From contig ML213524.1 of the NCBI GenBank assembly GCA_004369045.1, positions 269,667-333,666 on the forward strand: a stretch of 64,000 bases of DNA, read 5' to 3'. A model generated the notes under the pieces. It made no database searches, had not been told where the DNA came from, and was given only the letters and a program-made list of their open reading frames with translations. Shown piece after piece: positions 24,336 through 36,665 of the stretch (within the stretch, counting starts at the first letter, position 1; each line of letters opens with the position of its first letter). The stretch comes from Heliocybe sulcata. Lineage: Eukaryota; Basidiomycota; Agaricomycetes; Gloeophyllales; Gloeophyllaceae. Position numbers and translations under genes: made by a program.

Positions 24336-27300
24336 ATGTGAGTGTGTGCATAGCTTAACCAGAGCATTGCTGACTGCCGTTCAGGGTGAATGTTGCGGTC
24401 GAGTCGTCGGACATCGCGCGGGCCAGCTTGCACGTAGCCCTGCCATGGTACACACACTTGTATACGATCCCCTTCCTCTCGCTCTATCCTTTGCTGGCCT
24501 ACGCATACTACATCAAGTACGATGACTGGCTGCAGAGCGAGGAATGGACGTTCCTAGCTTGCGTTTCTCTCGGCGCGGGTCATGCTCTCAGTTTCCTTGT
24601 GACGCGCTGGAGTGCTGGTGCGAAGGCATGGGTTACGACGAGGAGGGTGCGTCCGTTAATTACGTCAAATCTGGCACTGTCAGGTTAATCAGATTTCTCT
24701 GAAGGCCAGGTCCTTTCAAGACGCAGACTCTGTCCGGATTATTCCCGCTCCTCATAAAGGCCAGGGGGAGATTGTACCGCTTCTGAAGAAGAACCCCTCG
24801 GACCCCGCCACCTATACGTTCAACTATCAGCGGGACAGTTACACCATTCTTTCTGTGGAACCTCTAACTTTTGGCAAACTTCCATATCCCTGCTCGAGCC
24901 AGCCACCTCTCGGGACATTCTCTGCCCCCAGGGGTTTGAGTGCATCCGAGGTCGAAGCTCTTCAGTCACTTTATGGCAAGAACGAATTTAATATTCCTAT
25001 ACCATCATTCTCGGAGCTATTCGCTGAGCATGCAACTGCACCGTTCTTCGTCTTCCAGATCTTTTGCGTGGCTCTCTGGTGTCTGGACGAGTACTGGTAC
25101 TACAGCTTATTCACACTGTTCATGCTGGTGGTATTTGAATGCACAGTGGTGTGGCAGGTGCGTGGCATCCTCCCCTCAGTCCAGGCTGTCTGATATATGT
25201 TGTATCAGCGTCTGAGAACGTTGACTGAATTCCGCACCATGTCAGTCACGCCGTACCCGATACAATGCTACCGAAATGGTCAATGGGCAACTCTGCAAAC
25301 GGACGAATTGTTACCCGGAGATGTCATCTCCATAGGTACGTCCGTGCCTCTGCGTTCACGAGACGGAGCCATGACCATATCGCGCAGTTCGCCAACAAAC
25401 CGAGACGAACGTCCCAGCAGACATCCTGCTTGTCTCCGGATCCTGTATCGTCAATGAGGCTATGCTGTCCGGAGAGTCCACGCCTCTCCTCAAAGAATCT
25501 ATCGCTTCTGCGGACATGACCGAGAAATTGGACGTTGACGGGTTCCACAAGAATGCTGTCCTGTTCAGCGGCACCAAGGCGCTCCAGTTTACCCCAGGCG
25601 ACTCGCCAATCCAGAGTCCCGATGGAGGCTGCGTTGGCGTTGTCATGCGCACTGGGTTCGGCACCGCACAGGGACAGCTCGTCAGGACGATGATCTTCTC
25701 GACAGAACGCGTCTCTGCGAATAACCTTGAGAGCTTCTTGTTCATCGGGTTCTTGCTTATTTTTGCGATTGCGGCGAGCTGGTATGTGTGGGTGAAGGGG
25801 ATCGAGAGGGGATTAAAGAAGTCCAAGTTATTGCTGGATTGTGTGTTGATTATTACGAGTGTGGTTCCGCCGGAGTTGCCGATGGAGCTATCACTGGCTG
25901 TTAATGCGTCTCTTGTCGCTTTGTCGAAGTACGGTGAGAAGCTCTGGCATGGTAGTGTGGATCGCGGTGAACTGAAGCAGTCTCTAGCTATCTTTTGTAC
26001 GGAGCCGTTCCGGATTCCATTTGCTGGCCGTGTCGATGTGTGCTGCTTTGATAAGACAGGTACGATTACAGCGGAGAACCTGATAGTGGAAGGCGTTGTG
26101 GGTATCAGGTAGGTCTTAATGCTGCTTCTGTATTGCCGAGTATCATGACAAACGCTTGCTTTATAGTCAGGCTCAACCGTCGAAGCTCGTAAACGTGAAG
26201 GAGACCGACCGAAACACGACCCTCTGCCTCGCCGCCGCTCACGCACTCGTCCGGCTCGACGACGGCACCACCGTCGGCGACCCCATGGAGAAAGCCACTC
26301 TGGATGCGCTCGAATGGGTTATCGGTTCCGGCAACACCGTCTCGCCCTCCAGTAACTCAGCTCCCCACGGTACACACCTGGTTATCCGCAGGCACTTCCA
26401 GTTTTCGTCGGCGCTCAAGCGGATGTCTTCGATCGCTACTCTGCCGAATGGGAAGGCGCTTGCTGCTGTCAAGGGCGCGCCGGAGACGATTAAGGGGATG
26501 TTAGCGAATGTGCCTTCGTGGTATGATGAGACGTATAAGTGGTATACGAGGGAGGGGAGCAGGGTGCTTGCGCTAGGCATCAAGGAGATGGATAGCATGA
26601 CTGCTCAGAAGGTATGCTTGGCCAGAGTTGATGGTTTGTTTTGATGACGAAACATATTGTAGATCGCGAAGGTGGCCCGAGATCAAGTCGAGAGCAATCT
26701 GAACTTTGCCGGGTTCCTTGTCTTCAGCTGCCCGCTCAAAGAGGATGCTGTGGAGAGCCTCAAGATGCTGGGAGACTCATCGCACCGCGTAGGTCATCAT
26801 CCTTTAGCCACGGCTGCTTATGTGCTGATGTCCTATGTAGTGCGTTATGATCACTGGTGACAACCCCCTGACTGCCGTACATGTCGCTCGTAGTGTAGAG
26901 ATCGTGGATCGGGAGACGTTGATTCTAGACCTAAAGGAGAATCCAGCACACGACGCAGGTCTGTCCCTATGTTTCTGCCTGCATGATTTCTCTTCCTCAT
27001 CTGAGCTCGCAGACTTGATCTGGAGAAACGTCAACGAGACCAAAATCATCCCGGTGAACCCTGAAGAAACCTTTGACCAGTCTTTGTTCGACGAATACGA
27101 CATCTGTGTTACGGGACCCGCTCTTAAGCAGTACGAGAACCGACCTAGTCTTGATGACCTCGTCCAGCACACTTGGGTCTACGCGCGAGTGACGCCAGCC
27201 CAGAAGGAGCTCATTCTCACTAGGCTGAAGACACTCGGCTACGTTACTCTTATGGCCGGTGACGGCACGAACGATGTTGGCGCCTTGAAGCAGGCACACG

Positions 27301-28769
27301 TCGGCGTGGCGCTTTTGGATGGGACACCTGAGGACCTGAAGAAGATTGCAGAGCATCAGAGGAACGAGCGGTTGAAGAAGGTGTATGAGAGTCAGCTGAA
27401 GATCTCCGCCAGATTCAACCAGCCTCCGCCGCCTGTACCACCTGCTATCGCACATTTGTATCCTGATGTGGTCGAGGCTCAGAAGAAGGCTGCCGCGGAT
27501 CTGCAGAATGCTAGGAAGAAGAACCCTATGGAGAAGGTAAGGTTGACAGACTGCTATCACCGCCGCTTGCTTATCTTTCTGCTGTAGTTCGACATGGCTT
27601 CTATCACGGATAAAATGGCCGAGATGGAGGGTGAAGAAGACGTTCCGAAGATTAAGCTTGGTGATGCATCCTGTGCTGCGCCTTTCACCTCGAAACTTTC
27701 CAACGTGTCAGCTAGTAGGTTCAGCCCTACAATCTTGGCCTGCGGTTTACTGATGGCGTTCAGTCACCCATATTATTAGGCAAGGACGCTGTACCCTCGT
27801 GGCGACGATCCAGATGTACAAGATTCTGGCTCTTAACTGTCTGATCACGGCGTACAGTCTCAGCGTGCAATACTTGGATGGTATCAAGTTCGGTGATTAC
27901 CAGGTGACGATAACTGGCATGCTCATGTCTGTGTGCTTCCTTTGTATTTCGCGAGCTAAGGTCCGTATCCTCTGTCATACATGTTGGAGCGGTCGACCTG
28001 ACAGTCTTGCAGCCAGTGGAGAAACTCTCGAGGCAAAGACCCTTGGGCAATATCTTCAACCTTTACGTGTTATCCTCGGTCTTGTTGCAGTTTGCATTAC
28101 ACATTGTGTCGATGATTTACATCACTCAGTTATCGTACGCCAATGAAGAGTATGTTCTTCTCTGTTCACGATCCTCTGGTATCTGACAACATGATGAAAC
28201 AGGCGCGGTCCCATTGATCTGGACGCGAAATTTGAGCCGAGTCTCCTCAATACTGCCATTTATCTTCTTGGTCTCGCTCAGCAAGTCTCGACATTTGCCA
28301 TTAACTACCAGGTTGGTTATTGTTCCACTGTCGTGGAATGTTCTAACGGCTTCGATGCCAGGGTCGGCCGTTCCGGGAAGGTATCAGGGAGAACCCAGCC
28401 CTCTACTGGGGATTGGTCGGCGCTATGGCGGTGGCTTTGTCCGGCGCTACTGACTTCATGCCTGAACTCAACAGATGGCTGCAGATTGTCGAACTGAGTG
28501 GGCCTGTGCGTACTCCCTATCCCTCAAGTTGCTCTGTATACTGATCCCTCTGTGACCTGTAGTTCAAGCTCCGGTTGACAGCCGCCATTGTAGTGGACTT
28601 CATTGGGTCTTCGATAGTCGAGATCGTATGCAAGTGGCTGTTTGCGGACCTCGAGCCTAAAAAGATGATCACGCGCGGCTGGGAGAGGAGAGAGAAGAGA
28701 CGTCAGCAAGAAGAGCTGGCTAAGGTCCAGTCTACTGTCGATGGGATAGCCGAGAAAAAGTCTCAGTAG
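24336..28769 (+). CDS. SPF1: P5A-type ATPase Spf1, ER
   Basis: P5A-ATPase of the ER membrane, known as a dislocase that extracts mis-inserted transmembrane helices. P-type signatures are complete: [15 protein letters not shown] (actuator), [15 protein letters not shown] (the P5A form of the M4 motif), [10 protein letters not shown] (phosphorylated Asp), [11 protein letters not shown] (nucleotide binding), [20 protein letters not shown] and [20 protein letters not shown] (hinge). Membrane segments flank them, and the C-terminus ends in a charged helix. About 1,200 residues, as usual for Spf1. The start codon appears to be split by an intron: AT at 24336-24337, intron 24338-24384 with donor GTGAGTG and a CTGAC branch site, then G at 24385, giving [18 protein letters not shown]. 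No other in-frame ATG exists upstream or in the first exon. The gene has about a dozen introns. Confidence 0.92.
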
Positions 28770-28952
28770 TTTGGAGTAGATACACTACATGACTTGTATT
28801 TGTTTTGTCTTAGAGTATGGACATGGATCACATCTCAGCAATGTTTGACAGTGGGGGCCGGTCCGGGTCTCAGGCCTCGGGGACATAGTAGGCGCATATG
28901 GGTCCTCCTTAAGAACAAGACACTGACAGTGCGGCGTGGGAAATTTCGCCGG

Positions 28953-30885
28953 ATGCACTTCTCGAAAACGTATACGGAGCTGCTACTATCTTTGCCTCCT
29001 GAGCTCAGGGAAAATGCTATCCAATATCGGCAAGTGCGTGCTGTCTTATTATCTTATGATGCAGCTGACCTGTCTGCACAGCTCAAGAAACTAATCAAAG
29101 AGATTACCCGGGAGCTTACTGAGCTAGGCCTTAACCCCTCTCATTTGAATGAGTTATTGCAGTCGGAAAACGGCTCTTTTCGCGACAAGGGGAAAGGCAA
29201 GGCGAAAGAGGATGCTGTAGAGCCTGATAGTGCAGCAACAGAGCAAGTGCTTGAGGTTACGACGAGTGAAGATGGTCACACGACCAGGTGTGTATACGAG
29301 ATCGTGACGACTTCGGACAGTCTGCAGCCTCGTTTGCGACTCTGGATAGGAGACACGGACAAGGAAATCGAAGAGCGTCTCCTGCTCTACGACAAGGAGT
29401 TGTCTTCGTTCCCCCCTGTCGTTCCGCAGACGGAACCTGCAGTTACTGGAGGAGCTGCTGACTCAGCCGAGGACTCATCACCCGGAGAAGCGAGAATAGA
29501 AGAGGTAGCAGATGAAGTTGAAGTCAGTCCTTTGCCGCAAAATGTTGTTCAGGATGGCAAGAGTCCGTCGGTGATAGGAACGAATACCAGGTAGGTGCAT
29601 TCCGTCTTTAATGATCTCGAGCTATGACTTACTTCGGACCCATTAGACGAGAAATCGTTATACCACTGAACGCAGATCGGTTATTCTTCGATCTTCTTCT
29701 CAGTGCTTTGCATACGTTCTCTGAGCACCTGAAGGACCTGGAAGCCAAATTCCTGGCGTCTCTGCAGGAGCTTGCACAGAGTATAACTGCTTCCGCGCGA
29801 CCTCTGTCCTCGACTCACGCATTTCATCCTCACTCTCGAGGCCCGGACCCTGGCGAGATCAGTATACCTTCTGTCTCGCACGCATTTAAGTTGGGGGGCT
29901 TCAAGTCTGATCTATACACTTGGAGAGAATTCTTTCAGCTCTATGTGGAATCAGAGATATTCGAGAGCACAAACGAGAGATCTCGAGGAGAGAGAACAAT
30001 CGAGGATGCCGAGGAGCGACTGCAGGCATTTACAAAGCGCATTGAGGAGAGGGGCTTCCAGGACAAGAAAAGGTGGCGGCTCAAGGAAAGCAGAGAAGCG
30101 TTCCGGATGTTCATTCAACTAAATCGGCTTCTTCTGGATCTCAAAAAGGTAAGTCAGAGTGTGAGTTTCCTTGCTCGTCACGATCCCTCATGACATATAA
30201 ATAGCTTCAATACGCCAATGCAGAAGCAACGCGCAAGATCCTGAAGAAGCACGCCAAACGGACAGCACTCCCTCTGTTGGCACTTTCTTCGTTCCCGCAA
30301 GACTCAGGACCACTGGCACTTACGCCTTCGGCGCTTGGGACATCAGCGCACCCACATATCAATCCGGCTGACTTCTTGTACGGCTCAGCGTCGTCCCTAC
30401 CTCGCGTCTTGGTACAGGCTATAGGGGAGACGCTGTTGCCTATCATTCCTCATGTCGATGACTACGCATGTCTCATATGCACGAGCATTGCCTTCAAGCC
30501 GATCAGATTGAAATGCGGACATCTTTTCTGCGTCAGGTGAAGTGTGGTTGAGATAATGAATGGCAATGCTCGCTCACTTGGACGACTTCATTTCAGATGC
30601 CTCGTGAAAATGCAGAAGCGCGGGAAGTCTAATTGCCCAGTGTGCCGTGCCCCGACTGTATTGGTGGCCAATAGATGTGAGCAACCTTTTGTTCCTCTCT
30701 TCCGCAATGCGGACCTATCTCACGTGTTTTGTTTGACAGCCAATGTGGACTGGGCGCTGCTCAATTTTATGAATGATTGGTTCCCTGTCGAGTCCAAAGC
30801 CAAGCTCCTGCAAAATGAGAGAGAGGCATCCCAAGAAGAGCTGGAGGAGCTCGGACTCGACGTTCGCGGCTGTGTTATTGCATAG
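28953..30885 (+). CDS. SPX-RING ubiquitin ligase (Pqr1-like)
   Basis: Protein with an N-terminal SPX domain, which senses inositol pyrophosphates, and a C-terminal C3HC4 RING, as in S. pombe Pqr1 and plant NLA, which hold down phosphate uptake by ubiquitinating transporters. The SPX start MHFSKTYTELLLSLPPELRE is typical, followed by the second SPX helix QLKKLIKEITRELTELGLNP. The C-terminal SPX helices are FSEHLKDLEAKFLASLQELA and FRMFIQLNRLLLDLKKLQYA, separated by an acidic spacer. The RING reads YACLICTSIAFKPIRLKCGH, LFCVRCLVKMQKRGKSNCPV, CRAP. It ends EELEELGLDVRGCVIA. The start at 28953 is fixed by the conserved SPX beginning. It lies 180 bases after Spf1 on the same strand. Confidence 0.88.
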
Positions 30886-31081
30886 GAATACTGATCTGTG
30901 GCCAAGGTCTTCGTTCAGCACTCGCACAACTAGGCAGAACAACATATTCGTCACTTAATTGCTATCTATTCCGATGATCCTATGTCGAAAACTGGTCAAT
31001 TCAGACGCGGTCAGCCTAAACAGCACTCCCCGTCTCAACTGCACGTAAAGTCAAATCTGCTGTGATGTTTAGGGATATGTT

Positions 31082-32920
31082 CTAGGCGGGTTGAGCCACC
31101 AGGAACCCGAAGCAAGAGGACTCGACTCGATTGAGCTGCACAGCCCGCCAGCCAGCTCGTCTCGCGAGGTCCACCTGGTGAGCGGTCGTACGCTCTTGAC
31201 CATTGAGCAGGACCTGCATCTGTGCACGAGATCGTCAACTAATATCCAGTTGATTGGCCAAATACCGTAGTGACTCACGGTTATGTCGAACGCATACGTG
31301 ACGAAACTAGATTTTCCCAGATTGGCGAGGAGGGGCTTAGGCGGCAAAGGGGCTTGCGCCCCAGGGATGTCGAGGTCACCATTGTCTGAGCATGCATAGG
31401 GTACTTGGAAATCGCCGATTACAAGTTTCGTCCCAGGTGCAGCTGCGGCGCGAAGTCTTTTCAAGATTTTCAGGCATTCTTCGTCAGGCCAGTCATGCAA
31501 AATGGTCCGAAGAATGAAAACCGACGCATTTCTGACTGGCTGCTCGTCGAAGAACTCGTGAGCTGAACGAGATGATAAGTCTGGTGGTGCGGATCACAGA
31601 AGAAACCTCACCTTGAAAGATGACGCGACCGGATTCCAGAGCTTCCGGATAGACTGCCGCCCAGAACTGACAGATAGTTTGACGCATGGGGTTAACGTTC
31701 TTCATAGAGCAGGAAGTGACTCACTGCCTTTCCCTGCTCGGTTATAGCTTCCCGATCCTGTATGACAATGCGGACGTCTGGATACGCTCGGGATATCATC
31801 ATGGCCGGCATGCCAGTACCTCCACCAACATCGACCACCAGGTCTTCTGGTGTCAGGGAGTGCCACTCGTACCCTTCACCACCCGTCAGTGCTGCAGATA
31901 AGCATTATTATGCACACGTACCTTGAAGAATCGCTTCAGGCCGGTTCCACTGGGATGTTCCCCTTATGGCTGCACCATATCTTGCGAATCGTTGTACATT
32001 GAAAGGTTCCTCCACCCAGTCCCACCACAGCTTGTCGGTATTAAATGCCACCTGAAGTGGCGCCTTCGTTGCACTAAAGCTGTGGCTCGTTTCGGGCGAT
32101 AACATAGTCTCGTAGAGATATGCGCTCGCTTTGAATATCTCATCGGTGCTGGTATGGGCGGGGTCAGTCAGTCCAGCATACAGAGCAAGAAATCCACTTA
32201 CTTATGGTCGAACAAAGCGGATGCACCGTTGGTCCCTTCATGCTTCTCAGCATGTGGGCTAGAATACATAGTAAATCCGGGTCTCGAGTGGAAGTCGTAC
32301 GAACGTACTGAGATGCTAGCCATTCGGTAGATTTTCCGGTATCATAGGAAGACGAAATACGGTTGTTCGCGAAAACATTAGGCTTCACCTCGCGGAAGAT
32401 GTGATGCGTAGCCAAAACTCTGAAGATGCGAGCTTCAATCTGATGTCAATGCCTTTTATGTCTGAACCGAGGAGGACGGACGAACCCAGCTTCGTAGGTT
32501 CCATGCCAGTCTTTGCGGCGAGGTCGTTGATGTGAACGCCATCAGGGCTTCCCTCGCGCAGGATTTCTACTGCGTTGATTTGCTCTGTGACTCTGAGGCA
32601 CACGGATAGCATGTACTGTGACCACCAATGACGCTGATATCTAGTGCTGAAATCCAGGGAGAACAACGCACCGCTGTCGCACCGTCCAGTGCCGAGAGGA
32701 ATGGAGTCCTAACTGTGGCCAATAGCTGATACGAGGCGGCTACTATTGTCGAAATGACGTTAGACACCTCTGGAGAGGCTGCCAGAGCTTCCGCCGCGTC
32801 CCCCCGGTAGGGTTCGTCTAGGGAAGGGAAGTCTAAAGACTTCAACTGGTACTGGCTCTTCAATCTGTCGATGGAGTCATTGAGGATGGATCTCAGATCC
32901 TCGAGGTCTTGTATCGTCAT
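31082..32920 (-). CDS. SAM-dependent O-methyltransferase (COMT-like), copy 2
   Basis: Paralogue of the methyltransferase at 14513-16386, in opposite orientation. It starts MTIQDLEDLRSILNDSIDRL and carries the winged-helix part VCLRVTEQINAVEILREG...LAAKTGMEPTKLG. The SAM loop is LVVDVGGGTGMPAMMISRAY and the catalytic base region is ILRTILHDWPDEECLKILKR; it ends RVESSCFGFLVAQPA with the stop at 31082-31084. Introns fall at matching places in both copies, for example just before the CLRV segment, so they derive from one ancestral gene. The upstream in-frame ATG at 33052 would add a leader the other copy lacks, so 32920 is preferred. The substrate is unknown. Both copies keep the motifs needed for activity. 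Confidence 0.87.
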
Positions 32921-34021
32921 GCTGTCAACGGGGATAGATTGTAATGATAAACTTGACAAGATCTGGCATGGCTTATAAGTGATGACAGAACATCGAACTG
33001 AGAGAGTGCGAAGAAAGCGGTACCTATAGTCGGACAGTTCGACGTCGGTCATCTTCGACCTCCATTTGACATCCTAGATCCAGGAAGTGCATGAATAGAC
33101 TGATCTGCCGGCGACGACGGCGGAGGAAACTGACGGACCCACCGTCCGCCATGGAATTGTCCTTGGACGGAGACCTGGTATTCCTTCAGCCCGAGTACGC
33201 CTTCTAGGTCATCATCCTGTAGGCGCAGACCTCAGGATTTTACAGCTGGCTGAGGGTCACGGAGCACGTACGCACACACGCAATTAAGCACTGGGACACT
33301 ATGGCACAATCAATCAATCAGTATATATATATGGCATCATCACCATGAAGACGCAATGTACAAGAAGAGAACCAGGACGTGGCTTCGGGCCTCTTGGAGG
33401 CGGTATTAGTCCGGTTATCCAACATGAAAGGCGTAAATTTCATGCCGAACAGCCTCCCACATAAGCGGGGCTCCGCTTCCATTAAATCGCGCATCGCACA
33501 CACCAGTCCACTTGGGTGGCTAGAACATTCTCTGGGTCTGATGTCTGAGCAGCGATAAGGGAAAACGTGAGTAATAAGATTCTGCGCAGCGCGTTTGGAG
33601 ATCAAGTGATCGTCGGTGATTATGTTCCACATTTGGTATCAAGCTAAAGTTAGGTGTCGGAAGCTCTTCGTGCTTCGAATAGATGCAGGATAACTATCCA
33701 TCTTCCCTAAAGCCATGAATGATGGAGCGCTCGTGTCTCGGTCACGAGCAGCTATTGTTGACTGATGTGAGAGGGGCCTCGGCCTCCCTGAGATAGGCCG
33801 AAACTACGACCTGATGAATTCGTATTGGAAGGCATGGTACCTCCCAAAGGAATAGCACCCCGACTGGACTTTCACGAACGTTGGTAAGCGAATGCAGCGA
33901 AAATAAGACCTGATATGAGCATCAGAGGTCAGCGTATAAGCCTGCAATAAAGAATGCGGCACTCCTCTGCATAATCTATAGCATGAAGCATCAGAGGCTG
34001 CAGAAGCAGTGACGTACCGTA
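32921..34021. other. intergenic, gene-poor
   Basis: Over 1 kb with no recognised gene. It includes a short TA microsatellite near 33320-33334. The open frames in it are short and without domains. Confidence 0.4.
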
Positions 34022-34212
34022 TGTCGGAAAAACCTAATCACCATTACGAAGTTCCGGGTTCATTAGGATGCATCACAATGCCGTTATAAATGGCATTATG
34101 ATGGAGTTTACCATCCTAATGCAGTTATCACTGCCTAATAATGGCATTTTGATCAGTTAAAATGCACTAAATGTTCCGGGTTTATTGTAATGGAGCCTAG
34201 ATTTTTCCGACA
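34022..34212. mobile_element. MITE, TA target duplication (Tc1/mariner-like)
   Basis: A 191-base AT-rich, non-coding element. Its ends are inverted: the first 26 bases (starting TGTCGGAAAAA and ending CCATTAC) match the reverse complement of the last 26 at 22 positions. TA dinucleotides flank it on both sides, as expected for a Tc1/mariner-type target duplication. Inside are further short inverted words (CATTAGGATG near 34061 and CATCCTAATG near 34111) and two same-direction copies of GTTCCGGGTT near 34051 and 34173, so the whole can fold into nested hairpins. No transposase is encoded. The few mismatches between the ends suggest moderate age. Confidence 0.75.
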
Positions 34213-34454
34213 TAACGAGAGGAATTACATCGTTCGACCACCCCGTTCTCCCCTTGGGAAAACAGAATCGAGATGTCTGGATAGTCGACAACGCCAACAA
34301 TTGTGAAGCGCCCGATAGAATCCAGAGGAAGCTCGTTTGCTAGAGACATAGAATCCGACAAACGACCGCCCTGCCCGCCGTTCTCACGGATATGATGGAG
34401 TCAGGTAGGTTAGGGTTCGCCCAGGATGAAGTAATTGATAACGCGTCCTTTCCA
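34213..34454. other. upstream region of the amidotransferase
   Basis: Between the MITE and the ATG at 34455. No clear promoter element; an earlier in-frame ATG at 34392 exists. Confidence 0.35.
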
Positions 34455-35434
34455 ATGTCTCCCATCCGCCTGGCCCTGCTCGTGTGCGATAAACCCATCC
34501 CAGTCGTGGTCTCGAACCACGGCGCATACCCAGAAATATTCCACGATTTTCTGGCTGCCACCTTCCCAGGGAAGACCGCATCCGACCCCAGTCAGCCTGG
34601 ATTTGTCCTGGACTGCTACGATGTCGTGCACGAGCAAGCGTATCCAGCTGACGACGCTGTTCTTGACGGGATCTTAATTACTGGATCCGGCGAGTGAATA
34701 CATATGACACAGTGTACAATGATCCTAATGTATCATATGGAATAAAGCTGCATCTGCGTACGAGAATGTCGAATGGATCAACAAGCTGACGGCTTATGTG
34801 GCGTCTGTCATTAATAATAAGCCTGAAGTGAAGATAATTGGTGCGAATAATACTTCCTATAGTGCATGAGCCTCTTCGTGATGTTGCACTGTCAGGCAGC
34901 TGTTTTGGTCACCAGATCGTCTCCATCGCCATGGGCGCCGAGTGTGTGCCCAACGGCGGTCGCTGGGAGGTCGGGATAACCGAGGTGCAGCTTACAGACC
35001 TTGGTAGGAAGCTGTTAGGCCAGGACATTGTTGTACGTGCGACACGACTCTGACCTGCCCTAGACGGAACTGACCAGTACGCACATTAGAATATTCAGCA
35101 GATGCACCGGGACCACGTCCCTTCGATCCCCGAATCTTTCCATTTGCTCGGATCCACAGCGGTTACTAAGAATCAGGGCATGGTCCGCTTTGACCCTTCC
35201 ACTGGGGCATCGCCATCCCAGTTCTCACTGGACGACATCCAAGTCCTAACAGTCCAAGGACATCCCGAGTACACAACCGATATCGTTAAGTTATTGGTTC
35301 AGGCACGTAGTGCCACTGGTGTCCTTGACAAGCCGACTGCGGACGACTTCTTCAAGCGCGAAGGCTGGAAGGATGAAGGGAGAGGTGTCATCGCCAAGCT
35401 CATTTGGGAGATTCTAGGCGTTCAGAGTAAATAA
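34455..35434 (+). CDS. class I glutamine amidotransferase-like protein
   Basis: Cytosolic class I GATase domain protein, resembling the yeast YLR126C kind; such domains hydrolyse glutamine or related gamma-glutamyl groups through a Cys-His-Glu triad. The start MSPIRLALLVCDKPIPVVVS is followed by LDGILITGSGE, then after an intron AYENVEWINKLTAYVASVIN. The nucleophile elbow is IIGSCFGHQIVSIAMGAECV, and the His/Glu pair lies in VLTVQGHPEYTTDIV. All three triad residues are present. It ends KLIWEILGVQSK. ATG at 34455 is preferred because the domain begins directly after it. The true substrate is not known; no biosynthetic partner gene lies beside it. Confidence 0.82.
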
Positions 35435-36665
35435 CGTCCTCACACCTAACTAGACTATGTATCACCATTCACGGATCTAAACTAGATGAAGAGCTAACTT
35501 GGGGCATGCAGCCGGAGAGCCAGCACAGTCACCGGCATCCGAACCCTTCTAATACTACAGTATGTGTGCAGATTTACTGGGCGTGTTGGATTCTCGGCGG
35601 TCATTGAACTTAGCGATCAAGAAATTTCATGATCAAGGTCCCCCCTGTCATTCGATGACACATTCGCGTCGACTTCAAATTCGAGACTGAACTAAGCGGC
35701 ATTCTTTTCCAGTCTTATTGGACCCTCAACATGGGATTGACGGTAGCCACAGCCGGGGTTGATATCTGACAGTTGCCCCGAATACAATCTGGTTCTCTAT
35801 TCAAAAATTAATTGCCCTACTGTTTATGGGGAGGTAGGACTTACAGAAACCGTTGACCAAGACTGTCGCGGTGACGAGGTCGAGGTAGTGCACATTCTGG
35901 GCGAGGACGAGCATTATTCAAGGAAACATCAGACAGGCTTGCCCAATGCTGAACAGGACGTGCGGCAACCAGGCAAAGGGACGCGAGTTGGAGAAGAATT
36001 ATTTGCAGGAGTCGGTATGCCTATGCCGCACGGTGGAGGAACGAGTAGAAGGCCGAGAGGGGCTGGTTACCCACCCTGCTGTGTGGATTCTGCGAGCAAT
36101 CAAGGGTCTCAGATGAATGATAGATATGTCACCATCAGACAGGACAAGATCCGTCTTCTATGCTCGTTTGTCAGATATATTGCATAGGACAAGATGTCGA
36201 CAGACCTGACGGAGACGTCACGCTATGTATCGGGACATTTGCTGCTATACACTGGAGGAGCGCCTCTAAGCGTTTCCCGTGGAATCACGGTTCAGTACTC
36301 AGTAGCGGATCTGCATGACTACCTTATAAACAGCTTGATGATAGACCATTGACGTGAATATTCATAGGTAGACATGAAACTGCGATCTTCACAATAAATG
36401 CGCTATCTGTCCACAACGAAAGTAGTTTGATGGCGTTATGACAACCCTATCACTTCCGAAAGTTCCAGGAACTCACCTACGAATGTAGGGACCCATCTGT
36501 AATGTATAAATAACAGCAGTTTCCATACAGGCCAGCCCTTCGTATGGACAACCCCGCAACGATGTACTGGTACCGTACCCCGACCGGCATAACACTCGCC
36601 ATCCGAAGCGGAGCCTGCATCCTCGTTCGATTGAAGTGGGAGTGGTGATCACGACGACATCCATA
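35435..36665. other. intergenic between convergent genes
   Basis: About 1.2 kb between the ends of the amidotransferase and the 7TM gene. A plus-strand open frame at 35759-36187 starts with TTG and shows no domain. The minus-strand frame at 36473-36664 could be an extra last exon of the 7TM gene but lies beyond its first stop. Nothing firm is seen. Confidence 0.35.

Noticed and set aside
35759-36187. 142-residue frame between convergent genes
   Set aside because: Non-ATG start and no recognisable family; likely chance.
36473-36664. Extra last exon of the 7TM gene
   Set aside because: Lies beyond an in-frame stop that closes the protein simply; kept only as an alternative.
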